Assembly (NCBI RefSeq): GCF_025143825.1
Contig: NZ_CP083563.1
Span: 1-64,000, forward strand
DNA length: 64,000 bases
Origin: Sulfitobacter sp. S223
GTDB taxonomy: Bacteria > Pseudomonadota > Alphaproteobacteria > Rhodobacterales > Rhodobacteraceae
Direction: 5' to 3'
The position numbers were made by a program, and so were the translations under genes. Shown piece by piece: positions 9,601-18,240 of the stretch (position 1 is its first letter; each line of letters begins with the position of its first letter). Below the pieces are notes generated by a model, which saw only the letters and a list, made by a program, of their open reading frames with translations, did no database searches and was not told where the DNA came from.

Positions 9601-12068
9601 CAGCTATCTCCCTTTCGGGATGTGTAATGTGTATGGGCAAGGGCATGAGCCGCGATGTGGCTGCCTGCCACCTCGACCGCATCCAGCGCCACCAATGCCT
9701 GTTGCGCGACACCCTCAGCGCGCAGTTTATCGTGCAGGGCGGCAGGGGCCAGCACCACATCAGCTGCGCACAGACATTCCAGAAGCCGGGCGTGACGCAA
9801 CTGTGCCAGCGTGCTGTCCGCGACCTGCGCCAGTGCCGCGATTTCACAAACCAGAGGCAGGCCCTGCGCCTGCGCGACCGCACGGGCCACCAGCATTTCG
9901 TCCATCCCGCCGGCAGCGTGTACCAGACCAGCCCCGTGCAGCCGCACCGCAATCTGCGCATAGGCTGCATCAAACGTCAGCCTGTCGGCAGGGGCCATCT
10001 GTGCACGGTCAAACCCGTCGGCCACCGTGTGCAATATCTGCACGCCCGCATGCGTCGTGACAGACACCCCGTCGGGGGTCGCCTTCGACGGGGTCGCTGC
10101 CTCCCGTTCGGGCGGCAGGCCCGCGACGCGACAGTCTGGTGGCGCCCATATCGCCGGGCTTTGTCCGCGCTGTGCCAACGTCGCCAGGATGTCTTGGCCG
10201 GTTTTCTTTTCCAGCACATACAGCGGGCGACCGGGCACATCTGCCACCACCTCGCCCTGTCCCAAAGCAGGCACCCATCCCGCCACAAGCGGTTCAAGTG
10301 CAAGATCGGTAGAGGCGGCGGGTGTCTTCTGCTGCGGCACAAGCAACGCCAGAGCGCGCCGCGCCGCACGCGACACAACAGGCTGGCCCGTAAGATCGGC
10401 CAGTTGTACCGCCGCGCGCAGTTGCGGCACCGATAATGTCGCAACATCCAACCCGTCGCACACCGTTTCGGCTGTAACCGCTGCCACGTCGAGCTTTGAG
10501 AGGGCAGGAGCATCAGGCCGCTCACCCGAGGCAACCAGATGGAAGGTGCCATACGCCGCGCCTGACGGGGCCTGAAAGCAACTGCGCAGCTGTGCTGTGC
10601 CATCACCCTGCGCGTGCAAAGCGGCGTCGCGCGCAGGTGGCAGCCTGCCGCTGCGCGCACAGCCCGGCCCCACGACGTCGGGCAAAAGCTGCTGGTCCGC
10701 ATCAAAATACTGCGGCGCGATCAGCAGCTGGGCAGGCATCGCATCCAGCACACCGCACACAGCATACCAGTCACCCGGGGTGACCGCACAGATGGCCTCG
10801 CCCAGCACATGCACCTGCCTCAAGGCGACAGCTTCCCATAATTCAGAGACCGGCACAGCCGCTTGAACAGCTTCAACGGCCGATACTTCAAGCGCAGGAT
10901 CACACCAGCGTGCGGCGTCGGGCAGGGCAGAAATGCGACCTTGGGGATCTGGCAAAAACGGCTCTACAAAAGGGGAACCATGCATTTCAAGCTGCCATTC
11001 CCCTTCAGGATCAAGCAGACGCCAGCCCATGTGCACCGCATCCGCCGGCGGCGTGAAATGCCGCGATATGCAAAAGCTACCGTCCTCATCCATCATATGG
11101 GCTAACGGCGGGCGGATCGGGACATGGTTCAGAAACCTGTCAGAGCGCGACATGTTTTCTGCCTGTGCGGCCAAAGGCGTGCCCGAAGCGTCCTCGAATA
11201 TCACCTGCAGTGCGCCCAGTAATGTGCCCGTACCTGCCGTTGCTGTGACCCGCGCATGGATCGCCATATCCCCGGCTTGTTGCGGCAGATCGAGCCTGCC
11301 GTGCGCAGCCACCAGATCCTCTGCGCCCAACCAGACCAGCCGCATGTCTTGCAGTGCCCAGTCGGCATCATGCTTCCAACGCAATACGCGCAACTGCATC
11401 TGTGTGGCGCGCCCCGGTGCGGCAACACTGGCGCTACCTGTCATCGGCACAAGACCGGGCGTTACATACCGGAACGGCCCTGCCAGATCAGAGACAGGCA
11501 GGTTTGGCGGCGGCTCCAACCGCACGCCATCGGCATCGAAAAACCGTACCGCCATCAGAATATTGCGGTCTTCCAACGCAACACTGCCAGAAAAGGCAAA
11601 CAGGACATCGTAGCTTTCTCCACCGGTTACATCATGTGTAGAGGTCGCAATAAGCCGGTCTGCAATCTGCATATCCGAAATTATCTCGGCATCGCGGGCA
11701 TCCGCAGGCGCAAGCGCCATCGCCCGCTTTACCCGCACCGTTTGCGCCCGCCACAAATGCAGCTCAAGCTTCACACGGCGACAGCCCGTCGGGGTCGCAA
11801 ATACGGTATCCACCTCGACAGGGCCCGCCTTGTCCGGTTTTCCGATATAGCGGTAGTCCCCGAAAATATCCGATTTCAGGAAGGCCGCAGTGCCAGAGCC
11901 TTCACCCACATCCGCTGCCAAAGCATTGCCGGCCTCATCTTCGAAAACAAAGCGCACCAATGCCGGATATTTTGATGTCGGGCCCTCAATCTGCACAGCC
12001 AAAGTCAGGCGGTATTTAACCCCTTCCACGACGTCGACAGAGATATCAGCAAGAGATTCAGACACCAT
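9600..12068 (-). CDS. Multidomain beta-sandwich protein with C-terminal GT-like domain
   Basis: The protein has 822 residues and no signal peptide. Residues 1-530 look like three or four successive beta-sandwich units with recurring phrases such as 'VRFVFEDEAGNALA', 'MAVRFFDADGVRL' and 'LQVIFEDASGTPLA', resembling carbohydrate-binding or jelly-roll modules. From about residue 640 the sequence becomes GT-B-like: VQILHTVADGFDR, then GAGLVHAAGGMDEMLVARAVA and ADVVLAPAALHDKLR. It ends where a GT4 acceptor domain would end, with no donor domain. The coupled downstream GT4 protein could act with it. An AAGGA precedes the ATG at 12068. I cannot name the family, and the glycan-binding role is inference. 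Confidence 0.7.
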   Translation of the reverse strand: MVSESLADISVDVVEGVKYRLTLAVQIEGPTSKYPALVRFVFEDEAGNALAADVGEGSGTAAFLKSDIFGDYRYIGKPDKAGPVEVDTVFATPTGCRRVKLELHLWRAQTVRVKRAMALAPADARDAEIISDMQIADRLIATSTHDVTGGESYDVLFAFSGSVALEDRNILMAVRFFDADGVRLEPPPNLPVSDLAGPFRYVTPGLVPMTGSASVAAPGRATQMQLRVLRWKHDADWALQDMRLVWLGAEDLVAAHGRLDLPQQAGDMAIHARVTATAGTGTLLGALQVIFEDASGTPLAAQAENMSRSDRFLNHVPIRPPLAHMMDEDGSFCISRHFTPPADAVHMGWRLLDPEGEWQLEMHGSPFVEPFLPDPQGRISALPDAARWCDPALEVSAVEAVQAAVPVSELWEAVALRQVHVLGEAICAVTPGDWYAVCGVLDAMPAQLLIAPQYFDADQQLLPDVVGPGCARSGRLPPARDAALHAQGDGTAQLRSCFQAPSGAAYGTFHLVASGERPDAPALSKLDVAAVTAETVCDGLDVATLSVPQLRAAVQLADLTGQPVVSRAARRALALLVPQQKTPAASTDLALEPLVAGWVPALGQGEVVADVPGRPLYVLEKKTGQDILATLAQRGQSPAIWAPPDCRVAGLPPEREAATPSKATPDGVSVTTHAGVQILHTVADGFDRAQMAPADRLTFDAAYAQIAVRLHGAGLVHAAGGMDEMLVARAVAQAQGLPLVCEIAALAQVADSTLAQLRHARLLECLCAADVVLAPAALHDKLRAEGVAQQALVALDAVEVAGSHIAAHALAHTHYTSRKGDS

Positions 12069-12150
12069 TTTTCCTTTTAAACCATACGGGCAGCGATACC
12101 TTAAATCAGACGGTGGGCCAAGCGGTCAGTACACGCGCGCGCGCACCCAT

Positions 12151-12178
12151 AGACGGCGCAAATTCTGCAACGCCGTCT
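12151..12178. repeat. Hairpin-forming inverted repeat
   Basis: AGACGGCG (12151-12158) and CGCCGTCT (12171-12178) flank a 12-base loop in the 266-base gap between the divergent genes at 12068 and 12335. A short alternating CG run lies just to its left (12133-12143). It may be regulatory, or form part of the 5' leader of galE. No poly-T tract follows. Confidence 0.3.
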
Positions 12179-12334
12179 TCGCCAAAACCACAGGGGCGAA
12201 AACTCTCTTGGTTCACGCATCATTAAATGCCAAAAGCGGTCACCATAGATATCCAGCCACTCACACTGCTCCCTGCATCCACGACGGAGAAAGGGTGTGG
12301 GCTCAAAAATCCCGCGCTCAAAGGAGCATTCGCC

Positions 12335-13327
12335 ATGTCATCAGATAGAAATGTGCTCATCGTCGGGGGGGCTGGCTATATCGGCTCCCATACAACACTC
12401 GCCCTGAACGCAGCTGGCTACACCACGGTTGTCTACGACAACTTCTTGTCGGGACACCGGGACGCGTGCTTTGGCACCCATCTGGTGGAAGGGGATCTGG
12501 CCGATACGCCCAGGCTGGTTGAGACCATGCGCACCTACAAGATCGACTGCGTGGTGCATTTTGCCGCCCTGATTGAGGCGGGACAATCAGTGATCACCCC
12601 TTTGCCTTTCTTCGAGAACAACGTCTCGGGTTCCCTATCGCTGCTGCGCGCCATGCAAGAGGCCGGCGTGATGCGGATCGTGTTTTCCTCTACGGCTGCT
12701 GTTTACGGCAACCAGACCGGCACGGGGACCTTGTCCGAAGATCTCCCGCGGGCGCCCATCAACCCTTACGGTGACAGCAAGGCCATGATCGAAACCGTGC
12801 TGGAGAGCTGCGTCGAGGCCCACGGGCTACAAGCGATTGCCCTGCGTTATTTCAACGCCTGCGGCGCCGATCCGGAAGGCCGCACCGGAGAGCGCCACGA
12901 CCCTGAAACCCACCTCATCCCGCTTGTTATCCAGGCCGCGCGCGGCATCCGGCCCCATATCAAGATCTACGGAACAGATTACGATACCCCCGATGGCACC
13001 TGCATCCGTGACTATATTCATGTCTGCGACCTTGCCACGGGTCATGTGGCAGCGGTGAAGCATCTATGTGCCATGGATGCGCCGATGTTCCGGCCTATCA
13101 ATCTGGGCACAGGTGAAGGTCTGAGCGTGCGCGAAGTGATCGACGCCGTGGCGAAAATATCCGGTCGCCCCTTTGATGTCATCGAAACCGCACGCAGGTC
13201 GGGCGACCCGGCAACACTGGTGGCCGATCCGCAGGTGGCCCATGATCTGCTGGACTGGCACGCCACACACAGCAGCATCGAACAGATCGTACAAACCGCA
13301 TGGGATTACGCCGAACGCCCCCTGTGA
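12335..13327 (+). CDS. galE: UDP-glucose 4-epimerase
   Basis: Interconverts UDP-glucose and UDP-galactose, providing galactose for polysaccharide synthesis. The protein has 330 residues, normal for GalE. The NAD-binding motif GGAGYIGSH is at about residues 10-18. The family phrases VVHFAALIEAGQSV, SSTAAVYG and NPYGDSKAMIE carry the Ser and Tyr-x3-Lys catalytic residues. LRYFNACGADPEG is the substrate loop and CIRDYIHV the conserved late motif. The ATG at 12335 is chosen because AAGGAG lies 8 bases upstream; in-frame starts further up have no such site. It is followed on the same strand by a GT2 gene. Confidence 0.95.
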   Translation: MSSDRNVLIVGGAGYIGSHTTLALNAAGYTTVVYDNFLSGHRDACFGTHLVEGDLADTPRLVETMRTYKIDCVVHFAALIEAGQSVITPLPFFENNVSGSLSLLRAMQEAGVMRIVFSSTAAVYGNQTGTGTLSEDLPRAPINPYGDSKAMIETVLESCVEAHGLQAIALRYFNACGADPEGRTGERHDPETHLIPLVIQAARGIRPHIKIYGTDYDTPDGTCIRDYIHVCDLATGHVAAVKHLCAMDAPMFRPINLGTGEGLSVREVIDAVAKISGRPFDVIETARRSGDPATLVADPQVAHDLLDWHATHSSIEQIVQTAWDYAERPL

Positions 13328-13422
13328 TCCCGCACAGCCCTGCGGTTTACATCCGGCACCGCGTCCCGAATAGCATGTTAGAGTCTAATATGCGCCTCAA
13401 CGCCCGATAAGGATTGCCTCAA

Positions 13423-14394
13423 GTGCCTCCATCAACGTCCGTTCCCCAGCCCCCTGCGGTCATCACTGTTTTGATGGCTGTCTATAACGGGGCGAGGTAT
13501 CTAGAGGCCCAGCTGGACAGCATCGCAGCACAGACCCATCCAGACTGGCGTGTTATCGCCAGCGATGATGGATCAACCGATGCAAGCAAACCCCTGCTTG
13601 AGGCGGTTGCCGGTCGCTGGACAAAAGAACACGTCACACCGTTGGAGATCATCGACGGGCCACGGCAAGGAGCGGCGGAAAACTTCATGTCACTGCTGCG
13701 CCACGCAGCCGGACAGGCCACCCCACCGGAGTGGATCGCCTTTTCGGATCAGGATGACATCTGGCTCGAGGACAAGCTGGCGCGCGCACAGGCCGCCCTG
13801 CGCGCACATCCCGCAGATGTGCCTGCGCTGTATTGCGCGCGCACCTGGATCATGGACCCGCAAATGGAACAGCGGCGGCTGTCCGCACCGCGCCCGCGGC
13901 CACCAGGATTTCGCAATGCGCTGGTCCAGAACATCGCTTCGGGGAATACGATCCTGCTCAATCCCGCGGCAAGCGCCATGGTGCTGGAAGCAGCAACACA
14001 GATCGGTCAGGTCGTCGTGCATGACTGGTGGGTATACCAGTTGGTCACCGGGGCAGGTGGCACCGTGGTGCATGATGACACACCCGCGCTGCTTTACCGT
14101 CAACACCCCGACAACGAGATCGGCGCCAACGACACCCTGCGCGCCAAGGCCAAGCGCATCGGTCAATTGCTGAAAGGGGATTTCCGCGACTGGAACCGGA
14201 TCAATGTGGCAACGCTCAACATCACCGGTCAGATGCTTACCGCCCAGAACAGGCAGATCCTGTCAGGGTTCGAGAGCCTGCCAAAGTGCGCCTTGCTGCC
14301 CCGACTGTTTTTGTTACGGCGTCTAGGCCTTTACAGACAAAGCCTTGCCAGTACCGTAGCGCTCTGGGTTGCGGCGACCTTGGGCAAGCTGTGA
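13423..14394 (+). CDS. GT2-family glycosyltransferase
   Basis: The protein has 323 residues with a single GT-A fold. ITVLMAVYNGARYLEAQLDSI opens the domain, IASDDGSTDAS carries the first acidic motif, and FSDQDDIWLEDKLARA holds the DxD-like metal and nucleotide site. This 'SDQDD' subtype is common among O-antigen galactosyl- and rhamnosyltransferases. The C-terminus is basic with a short hydrophobic end (STVALWVAATLG) that may touch the membrane. GTG at 13423 is preferred over TTG at 13414 because AAGGA lies 9 bases before it. The gene follows galE by about 95 bases and is probably co-transcribed. Specificity is unknown. Confidence 0.85.
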   Translation: MPPSTSVPQPPAVITVLMAVYNGARYLEAQLDSIAAQTHPDWRVIASDDGSTDASKPLLEAVAGRWTKEHVTPLEIIDGPRQGAAENFMSLLRHAAGQATPPEWIAFSDQDDIWLEDKLARAQAALRAHPADVPALYCARTWIMDPQMEQRRLSAPRPRPPGFRNALVQNIASGNTILLNPAASAMVLEAATQIGQVVVHDWWVYQLVTGAGGTVVHDDTPALLYRQHPDNEIGANDTLRAKAKRIGQLLKGDFRDWNRINVATLNITGQMLTAQNRQILSGFESLPKCALLPRLFLLRRLGLYRQSLASTVALWVAATLGKL

Positions 14395-14653
14395 TCGCGC
14401 ATCACGCCAGATCTGAAACGGGGTCGCGCTTAAGCCGTTCTGTTCGCCTTGGCCGCTTAAAATCAACGTGTTAGAATGGAATGACACGTACAAAGAATGA
14501 GTAAAACAGGCGCATTCACCTCCGACCATGCTTATGAAAGCAAAACAAAACTGGCAGTCTGATATGAGGCTGTGATTCACCTTAGCAAAGCTGCAAGCCG
14601 ATCAAAATCCACGATTGCCCCACGTCCCCAGAACATACATGGAATGACCCAGA

Positions 14654-15892
14654 GTGACAAAAATCTATATATTGGGAACATCGAACTCAGTACTCGGTGT
14701 CAAAGGTTACGCCGAAGCTCTTGGATTGCAGCACGAGGTGACAAATCGCTCGTCGGGGCGGAATTCACTCATTTATCACATTGGCCATATTCTGGAAAAC
14801 CGTGCCGAAATTGAATCCCACGATCTGCTTATTATCGACCACTATGTAAATGATGCGAATTTCTATTGTGGTTTCTTCGGCGATCAATACCCCCAATATC
14901 TGGAAATGCTCTATCAGCTGCTGGCGACCTTGAACCTACCAGTGCTCAATTTGATGTTTCCGTGCATTTCACACGATTACCCGGAAGTATGCGATCAGGT
15001 TCGTGAAATCTCCGCACAATACGGGATCACCGTTCTTGATCTGAATGAAGCGGGTTTCCGGCCGGAACATTTCAGAGATCCGGTTCACCTCAACCGCTAT
15101 GCGTCCTACATGATGGGGCTGTTCCTTTTGCAATCGCTGGCACGCGGGATTGGTCCAAGACCAGCCGGAGGCATGCTGAGAAGCTATCCGCTGCGTGTGA
15201 TTTCAGCGCAGGAGTTCACACCGGATTTACCGCTGCACTCTTTGGAAAATAGCGTTTCACGTATCCGCTATGTCCAGCTGGACGGGGAAAGAACGCTACC
15301 TTTGGAACAGGGAGAAAAGGTCATCTCAATCGGGTATTTCCGGGACCCCAAGGAATCTTTGTTGCAGGGTTTCATGCTTGATGGGAAACCATACGGCGTC
15401 CTTGCAAAAGACTTCGGTTCTTTTCAGGAGATGACCTCGATGCCCCTTGGTGTACAGACCTCGATTGCACCGCTCGTCGGGCCATGTGAGCGCGTGCAGG
15501 TTCTCGCTCGGAAGGTTTATATTTCAGGCGACTTCACACAGTCCTGTATAACAAACTTGGTGGTCCAGAACTCTGCCGTTACTTTTTCGGGTGACTTCGC
15601 CAATCACACGGTTTTCGATGTCACAATGGACGGTCTCGTCTCTGCGGTTGACGCTTCTGCATCCAAAGCCCAAGCAGTGCCTTCAAAAACACCAGTGGTC
15701 ACACCCAAAGTCCATCCGGAGACAATCGACTTTCTACGTGACACAGCCTTGTCGCAGGATAGCACCGAACTGGATCGCGCCGTAGACCTAATGGAGCTTG
15801 CCCATTTCTACCGGCCCAAAGGGGCATTTATTGCCAACAAGCTTGAGGAATTGCGCAGTAAGCGCGCCAAAGTCGCATCAAAGCAGACTTAG
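14654..15892 (+). CDS. SGNH-hydrolase-like protein
   Basis: The protein has 412 residues. ILGTSNSVLGVKGY near the N-terminus has the Ser in the block I position, HYVNDANFY may supply the Asn of block III, and FRDPVHLNRYASYM gives a block V Asp-x2-His. These fit an SGNH/GDSL fold of about 190 residues. The remaining half has beta-rich repeats (VQNSAVTFSGDFANH) and a helical tail and is not recognised. There is no signal peptide, so a cytoplasmic action such as adding or removing acyl groups on glycan precursors is possible. The start is a GTG, and the gene and its flanks look more AT-rich than their neighbours, hinting at a separate origin. Catalytic activity is inferred from motifs only. Confidence 0.65.
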   Translation: MTKIYILGTSNSVLGVKGYAEALGLQHEVTNRSSGRNSLIYHIGHILENRAEIESHDLLIIDHYVNDANFYCGFFGDQYPQYLEMLYQLLATLNLPVLNLMFPCISHDYPEVCDQVREISAQYGITVLDLNEAGFRPEHFRDPVHLNRYASYMMGLFLLQSLARGIGPRPAGGMLRSYPLRVISAQEFTPDLPLHSLENSVSRIRYVQLDGERTLPLEQGEKVISIGYFRDPKESLLQGFMLDGKPYGVLAKDFGSFQEMTSMPLGVQTSIAPLVGPCERVQVLARKVYISGDFTQSCITNLVVQNSAVTFSGDFANHTVFDVTMDGLVSAVDASASKAQAVPSKTPVVTPKVHPETIDFLRDTALSQDSTELDRAVDLMELAHFYRPKGAFIANKLEELRSKRAKVASKQT

Positions 15893-16139
15893 CCTGACTT
15901 CAGGCGCCCCCCTCTCATCTGCGGTGTCTTGGACCTGTAGGTTTCAACGTCGTGAAAGCGACGGGTAAAACATGCAATCTGTACCGTCCGGATAAAACTC
16001 AAACCAGCTTAAATAACATAACAATCATTATAAACCGCATCTGAGATCGGCTTTGAATGTCGTTTCAGGTTAGACAGCGATGGCTTATCGAATGATCAAG
16101 CTACCGCAAAGCGCCGGATATAGACCCCTACCCTTTGAT

Positions 16140-16163
16140 CTGTGCGCCCGCGCGGGCGCACAG
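16140..16163. terminator. Perfect 24-bp GC-rich palindrome
   Basis: Arms CTGTGCGCCCGC and GCGGGCGCACAG meet without a loop, starting 10 bases past the stop of the minus-strand sulfotransferase gene. It would form a stable hairpin at the transcript end. Neither strand has a T-run after it, so it is either a weak or Rho-assisted terminator or a protein-binding site. The 281-base gap it lies in holds no gene that I can see. Confidence 0.45.
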
Positions 16164-16173
16164 TCAAAAACAG

Positions 16174-17109
16174 TTACTTTGACGGTTTGGGCACCGCTTC
16201 TTCTTCAAAAAGATAATACGACTTCAGTTCATCCGGGATCACACCCGATGCGACCAGACGTTTATTGACGTCGCGGTGTTGTTCAACAATCCGCTCACGC
16301 AAAGGTGCCGGTATTTTGAAGCGCGGATATTTATCAACGCCGAACTCTCGCTGAAGGGCTGTTGCCAAAACCCGACGCTCTTTCATCTTGGGCAGTTCAA
16401 CAAAGCCTGCACGCGCGACCCGCAATCCCAGCTCTGACAGCGACACATTCGTGTCCCCCAGATCTCCGTATGTGCTGAGCAATTGCTTCTTGGGCAAATC
16501 TGTAAAGTGCCGGAAGAAATCCAGGATATAGGCCTTTGGCCCGGCCTTGATCGTCTCGAATGGTACAATCTTGACGGAATTCTCGCCAACCCGCTCAACC
16601 ACTGGCTTGAGGATCTTCAACCAGTCGATAGGCTTTGCCTTGGCAAAAGGATCGAGAAAACTATCCACGTCCTCGTCAAAGCCGCGGTGTACGTTCTGCA
16701 AGAAAACACTTTCCAGAAAGCTGTCTTGTCGGCGGACGTAAAAGACGACTTGGAAATCATAGTCGGGGAAAATGTGCTTTAGGGTATCAATGCACCGTCC
16801 GGCCCCGGCGTAGACATTCGGTGTCGCCTCACCAAAGAGGTTCTCGATACTGATGACGACATCGCGGTCCTGCCAGGACGGGCCAAACACGTCTTCGGCC
16901 ATTGCGTTCCAGACCTGCATATCAATGGTTTCCGGTGCCTCTTTGCGAAGCAAGAAGTCCCGCATACCACTGCGGTAAAAAGTCTGGCGCCGTGCGATCA
17001 CCATACCCTGTGCCTCAAGCGCCGTGCGATGGCTTTCCATCGCTGCCTGCAACAGGCTGGTCGCTGTCTTATGTGCCCCGGGAAAGAGGAAAAGCTTCTT
17101 TTTAGTCAT
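16174..17109 (-). CDS. Sulfotransferase-like protein
   Basis: The protein has 311 residues. LFLFPGAHKTATSLLQAAM is the 5'-phosphosulfate-binding loop expected for PAPS-dependent sulfotransferases. The later VVFYVRRQDSFLESVFLQ has the Arg-rich stretch and Ser of the 3'-phosphate site. The product is cytoplasmic, with no membrane segment. It would sulfate a sugar of the exopolysaccharide or a lipid-linked precursor. ATG at 17109 is preferred over the GTG one codon upstream because AAAGGA is then 5 bases away. The gene follows the second sulfotransferase gene on the same strand across a 255-base gap. The PAPS-binding motif is seen; the acceptor is unknown. Confidence 0.8.
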   Translation of the reverse strand: MTKKKLFLFPGAHKTATSLLQAAMESHRTALEAQGMVIARRQTFYRSGMRDFLLRKEAPETIDMQVWNAMAEDVFGPSWQDRDVVISIENLFGEATPNVYAGAGRCIDTLKHIFPDYDFQVVFYVRRQDSFLESVFLQNVHRGFDEDVDSFLDPFAKAKPIDWLKILKPVVERVGENSVKIVPFETIKAGPKAYILDFFRHFTDLPKKQLLSTYGDLGDTNVSLSELGLRVARAGFVELPKMKERRVLATALQREFGVDKYPRFKIPAPLRERIVEQHRDVNKRLVASGVIPDELKSYYLFEEEAVPKPSK

Positions 17110-17148
17110 CACAGTCCTTTAACATCTCTAACCACTATCCGTAGGCCG

Positions 17149-17168
17149 ACAGGGAGGCAATTCCCTGT
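17149..17168. repeat. Short hairpin between two sulfotransferase genes
   Basis: ACAGGGA (17149-17155) and TCCCTGT (17162-17168) flank a six-base loop about 40 bases upstream of the minus-strand sulfotransferase start. It may attenuate read-through from the upstream gene or belong to the leader. Weak evidence. Confidence 0.25.
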
Positions 17169-17364
17169 AATACACCAGCCCCAAGATGCAATTACAATCG
17201 CCCCGCGCTATTTACCTGATGTTGACCCACAATCCGATCCCTACGGCCTATCGTCAAATACACACCATCTGGCACAGCGTTTTGCGCAAACCCCGCCATG
17301 GTGAAAGTCTTTGGCGAACAACACCCGAAGCATCGTCCGCCAAAGGCAACACCTGTTGTTTTAT

Positions 17365-18240
17365 CTAGACTACCGGTTCCGAAACCAGATCACTGATTTT
17401 GCTGGACCAGCCAAGTCGGGCCGCGTCAAAGGTCTGTTCGACCCACGCAATATCGTCGCGATACATCTCATGCAGTGTTTTGAGTTCGTCCAGCGTGATC
17501 GACGCAGAGGCCGCTTTGCTGCTGCCTTCGTCGCCATTTTCCATGAACTTTATGTTCTTCGGATTTTTGCTGTCCTGATCGATCTGGATGGCATTGTCCC
17601 GGAAGGTCAGATTGAAACCGGGGTTGGCAGCCTTCGTAACGGCAGGAAGATCCACCCGCTTGAGCGCCAGGAAATCGCAGACATCATTCCAGCAATCGGC
17701 GGGACGCGTTTGCAGATCATCAAAGAGCATCACGTGGAAGTTGCTACGGTCAAACCGGCTGAGCCACATCTCCATGTGCTTGCGGTAGAACCCCATGTCG
17801 ATGATGCCAAACTTTTTGCCGATATCGAGTATGGACTGACCGGGCTCGAACCGGTTGTACCGGAAGTGGTGGAAATAAGCGGAGACAGCCCGATCCACCG
17901 GATGCCGCAACCCGACAAGCAAGCGTACATCAGCGCCCAGTATTTCATGCACGGCACCGGGAACATCATCATTGCGCGGCTTGCCCGGCTGATAAAACTC
18001 CGAGGACGGATCAGCGCTCCACAAATAACCCGGAGAGCTTTCACCAGCCCAGGTCTCTGGGCCGCTGTCCACGAAATGCGCGGCATATTCCTCAATCATC
18101 TCCCGCCAGTTTGGCCGGGTGAAATGATGCACTTCCTTAGTCTCTGTCATAAAGACATCGGGGTGCTCCTTAAGGCGCTTATGGAGCCATGTCGTACCGG
18201 CCTTCTGGGCACCGATTACAAGAAGATTGGGATATTTCAT
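17365..18240 (-). CDS. Sulfotransferase (Sulfotransfer_1 type)
   Basis: The protein has 291 residues. LLVIGAQKAGTTWLHKRLKEHP is the classic 5'-PSB loop with the catalytic Lys. LLVGLRHPVDRAVSAYFHH is the 3'-PB motif with Arg and Ser. FTRPNWRE and GESSPGYLW match bacterial and heparan-sulfate-type sulfotransferases. It would transfer sulfate from PAPS to a sugar hydroxyl or amine in the cytoplasm before export. Its ATG overlaps the stop of the giant GT4-GT9 gene (ATGA), a tight translational link suggesting that the sulfated sugar is one that this protein adds. No PAPS-synthesis genes are in the window. Confidence 0.9.
   Translation of the reverse strand: MKYPNLLVIGAQKAGTTWLHKRLKEHPDVFMTETKEVHHFTRPNWREMIEEYAAHFVDSGPETWAGESSPGYLWSADPSSEFYQPGKPRNDDVPGAVHEILGADVRLLVGLRHPVDRAVSAYFHHFRYNRFEPGQSILDIGKKFGIIDMGFYRKHMEMWLSRFDRSNFHVMLFDDLQTRPADCWNDVCDFLALKRVDLPAVTKAANPGFNLTFRDNAIQIDQDSKNPKNIKFMENGDEGSSKAASASITLDELKTLHEMYRDDIAWVEQTFDAARLGWSSKISDLVSEPVV

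Noticed and set aside
9366-10436. Plus-strand open frame of 356 residues
   Set aside because: Antisense to two coupled minus-strand genes; low-complexity translation rich in Arg, Gln and His.
12133-12143. Alternating CG run as a possible structural DNA element
   Set aside because: Too short, and expected in a GC-rich genome; no evidence of function.
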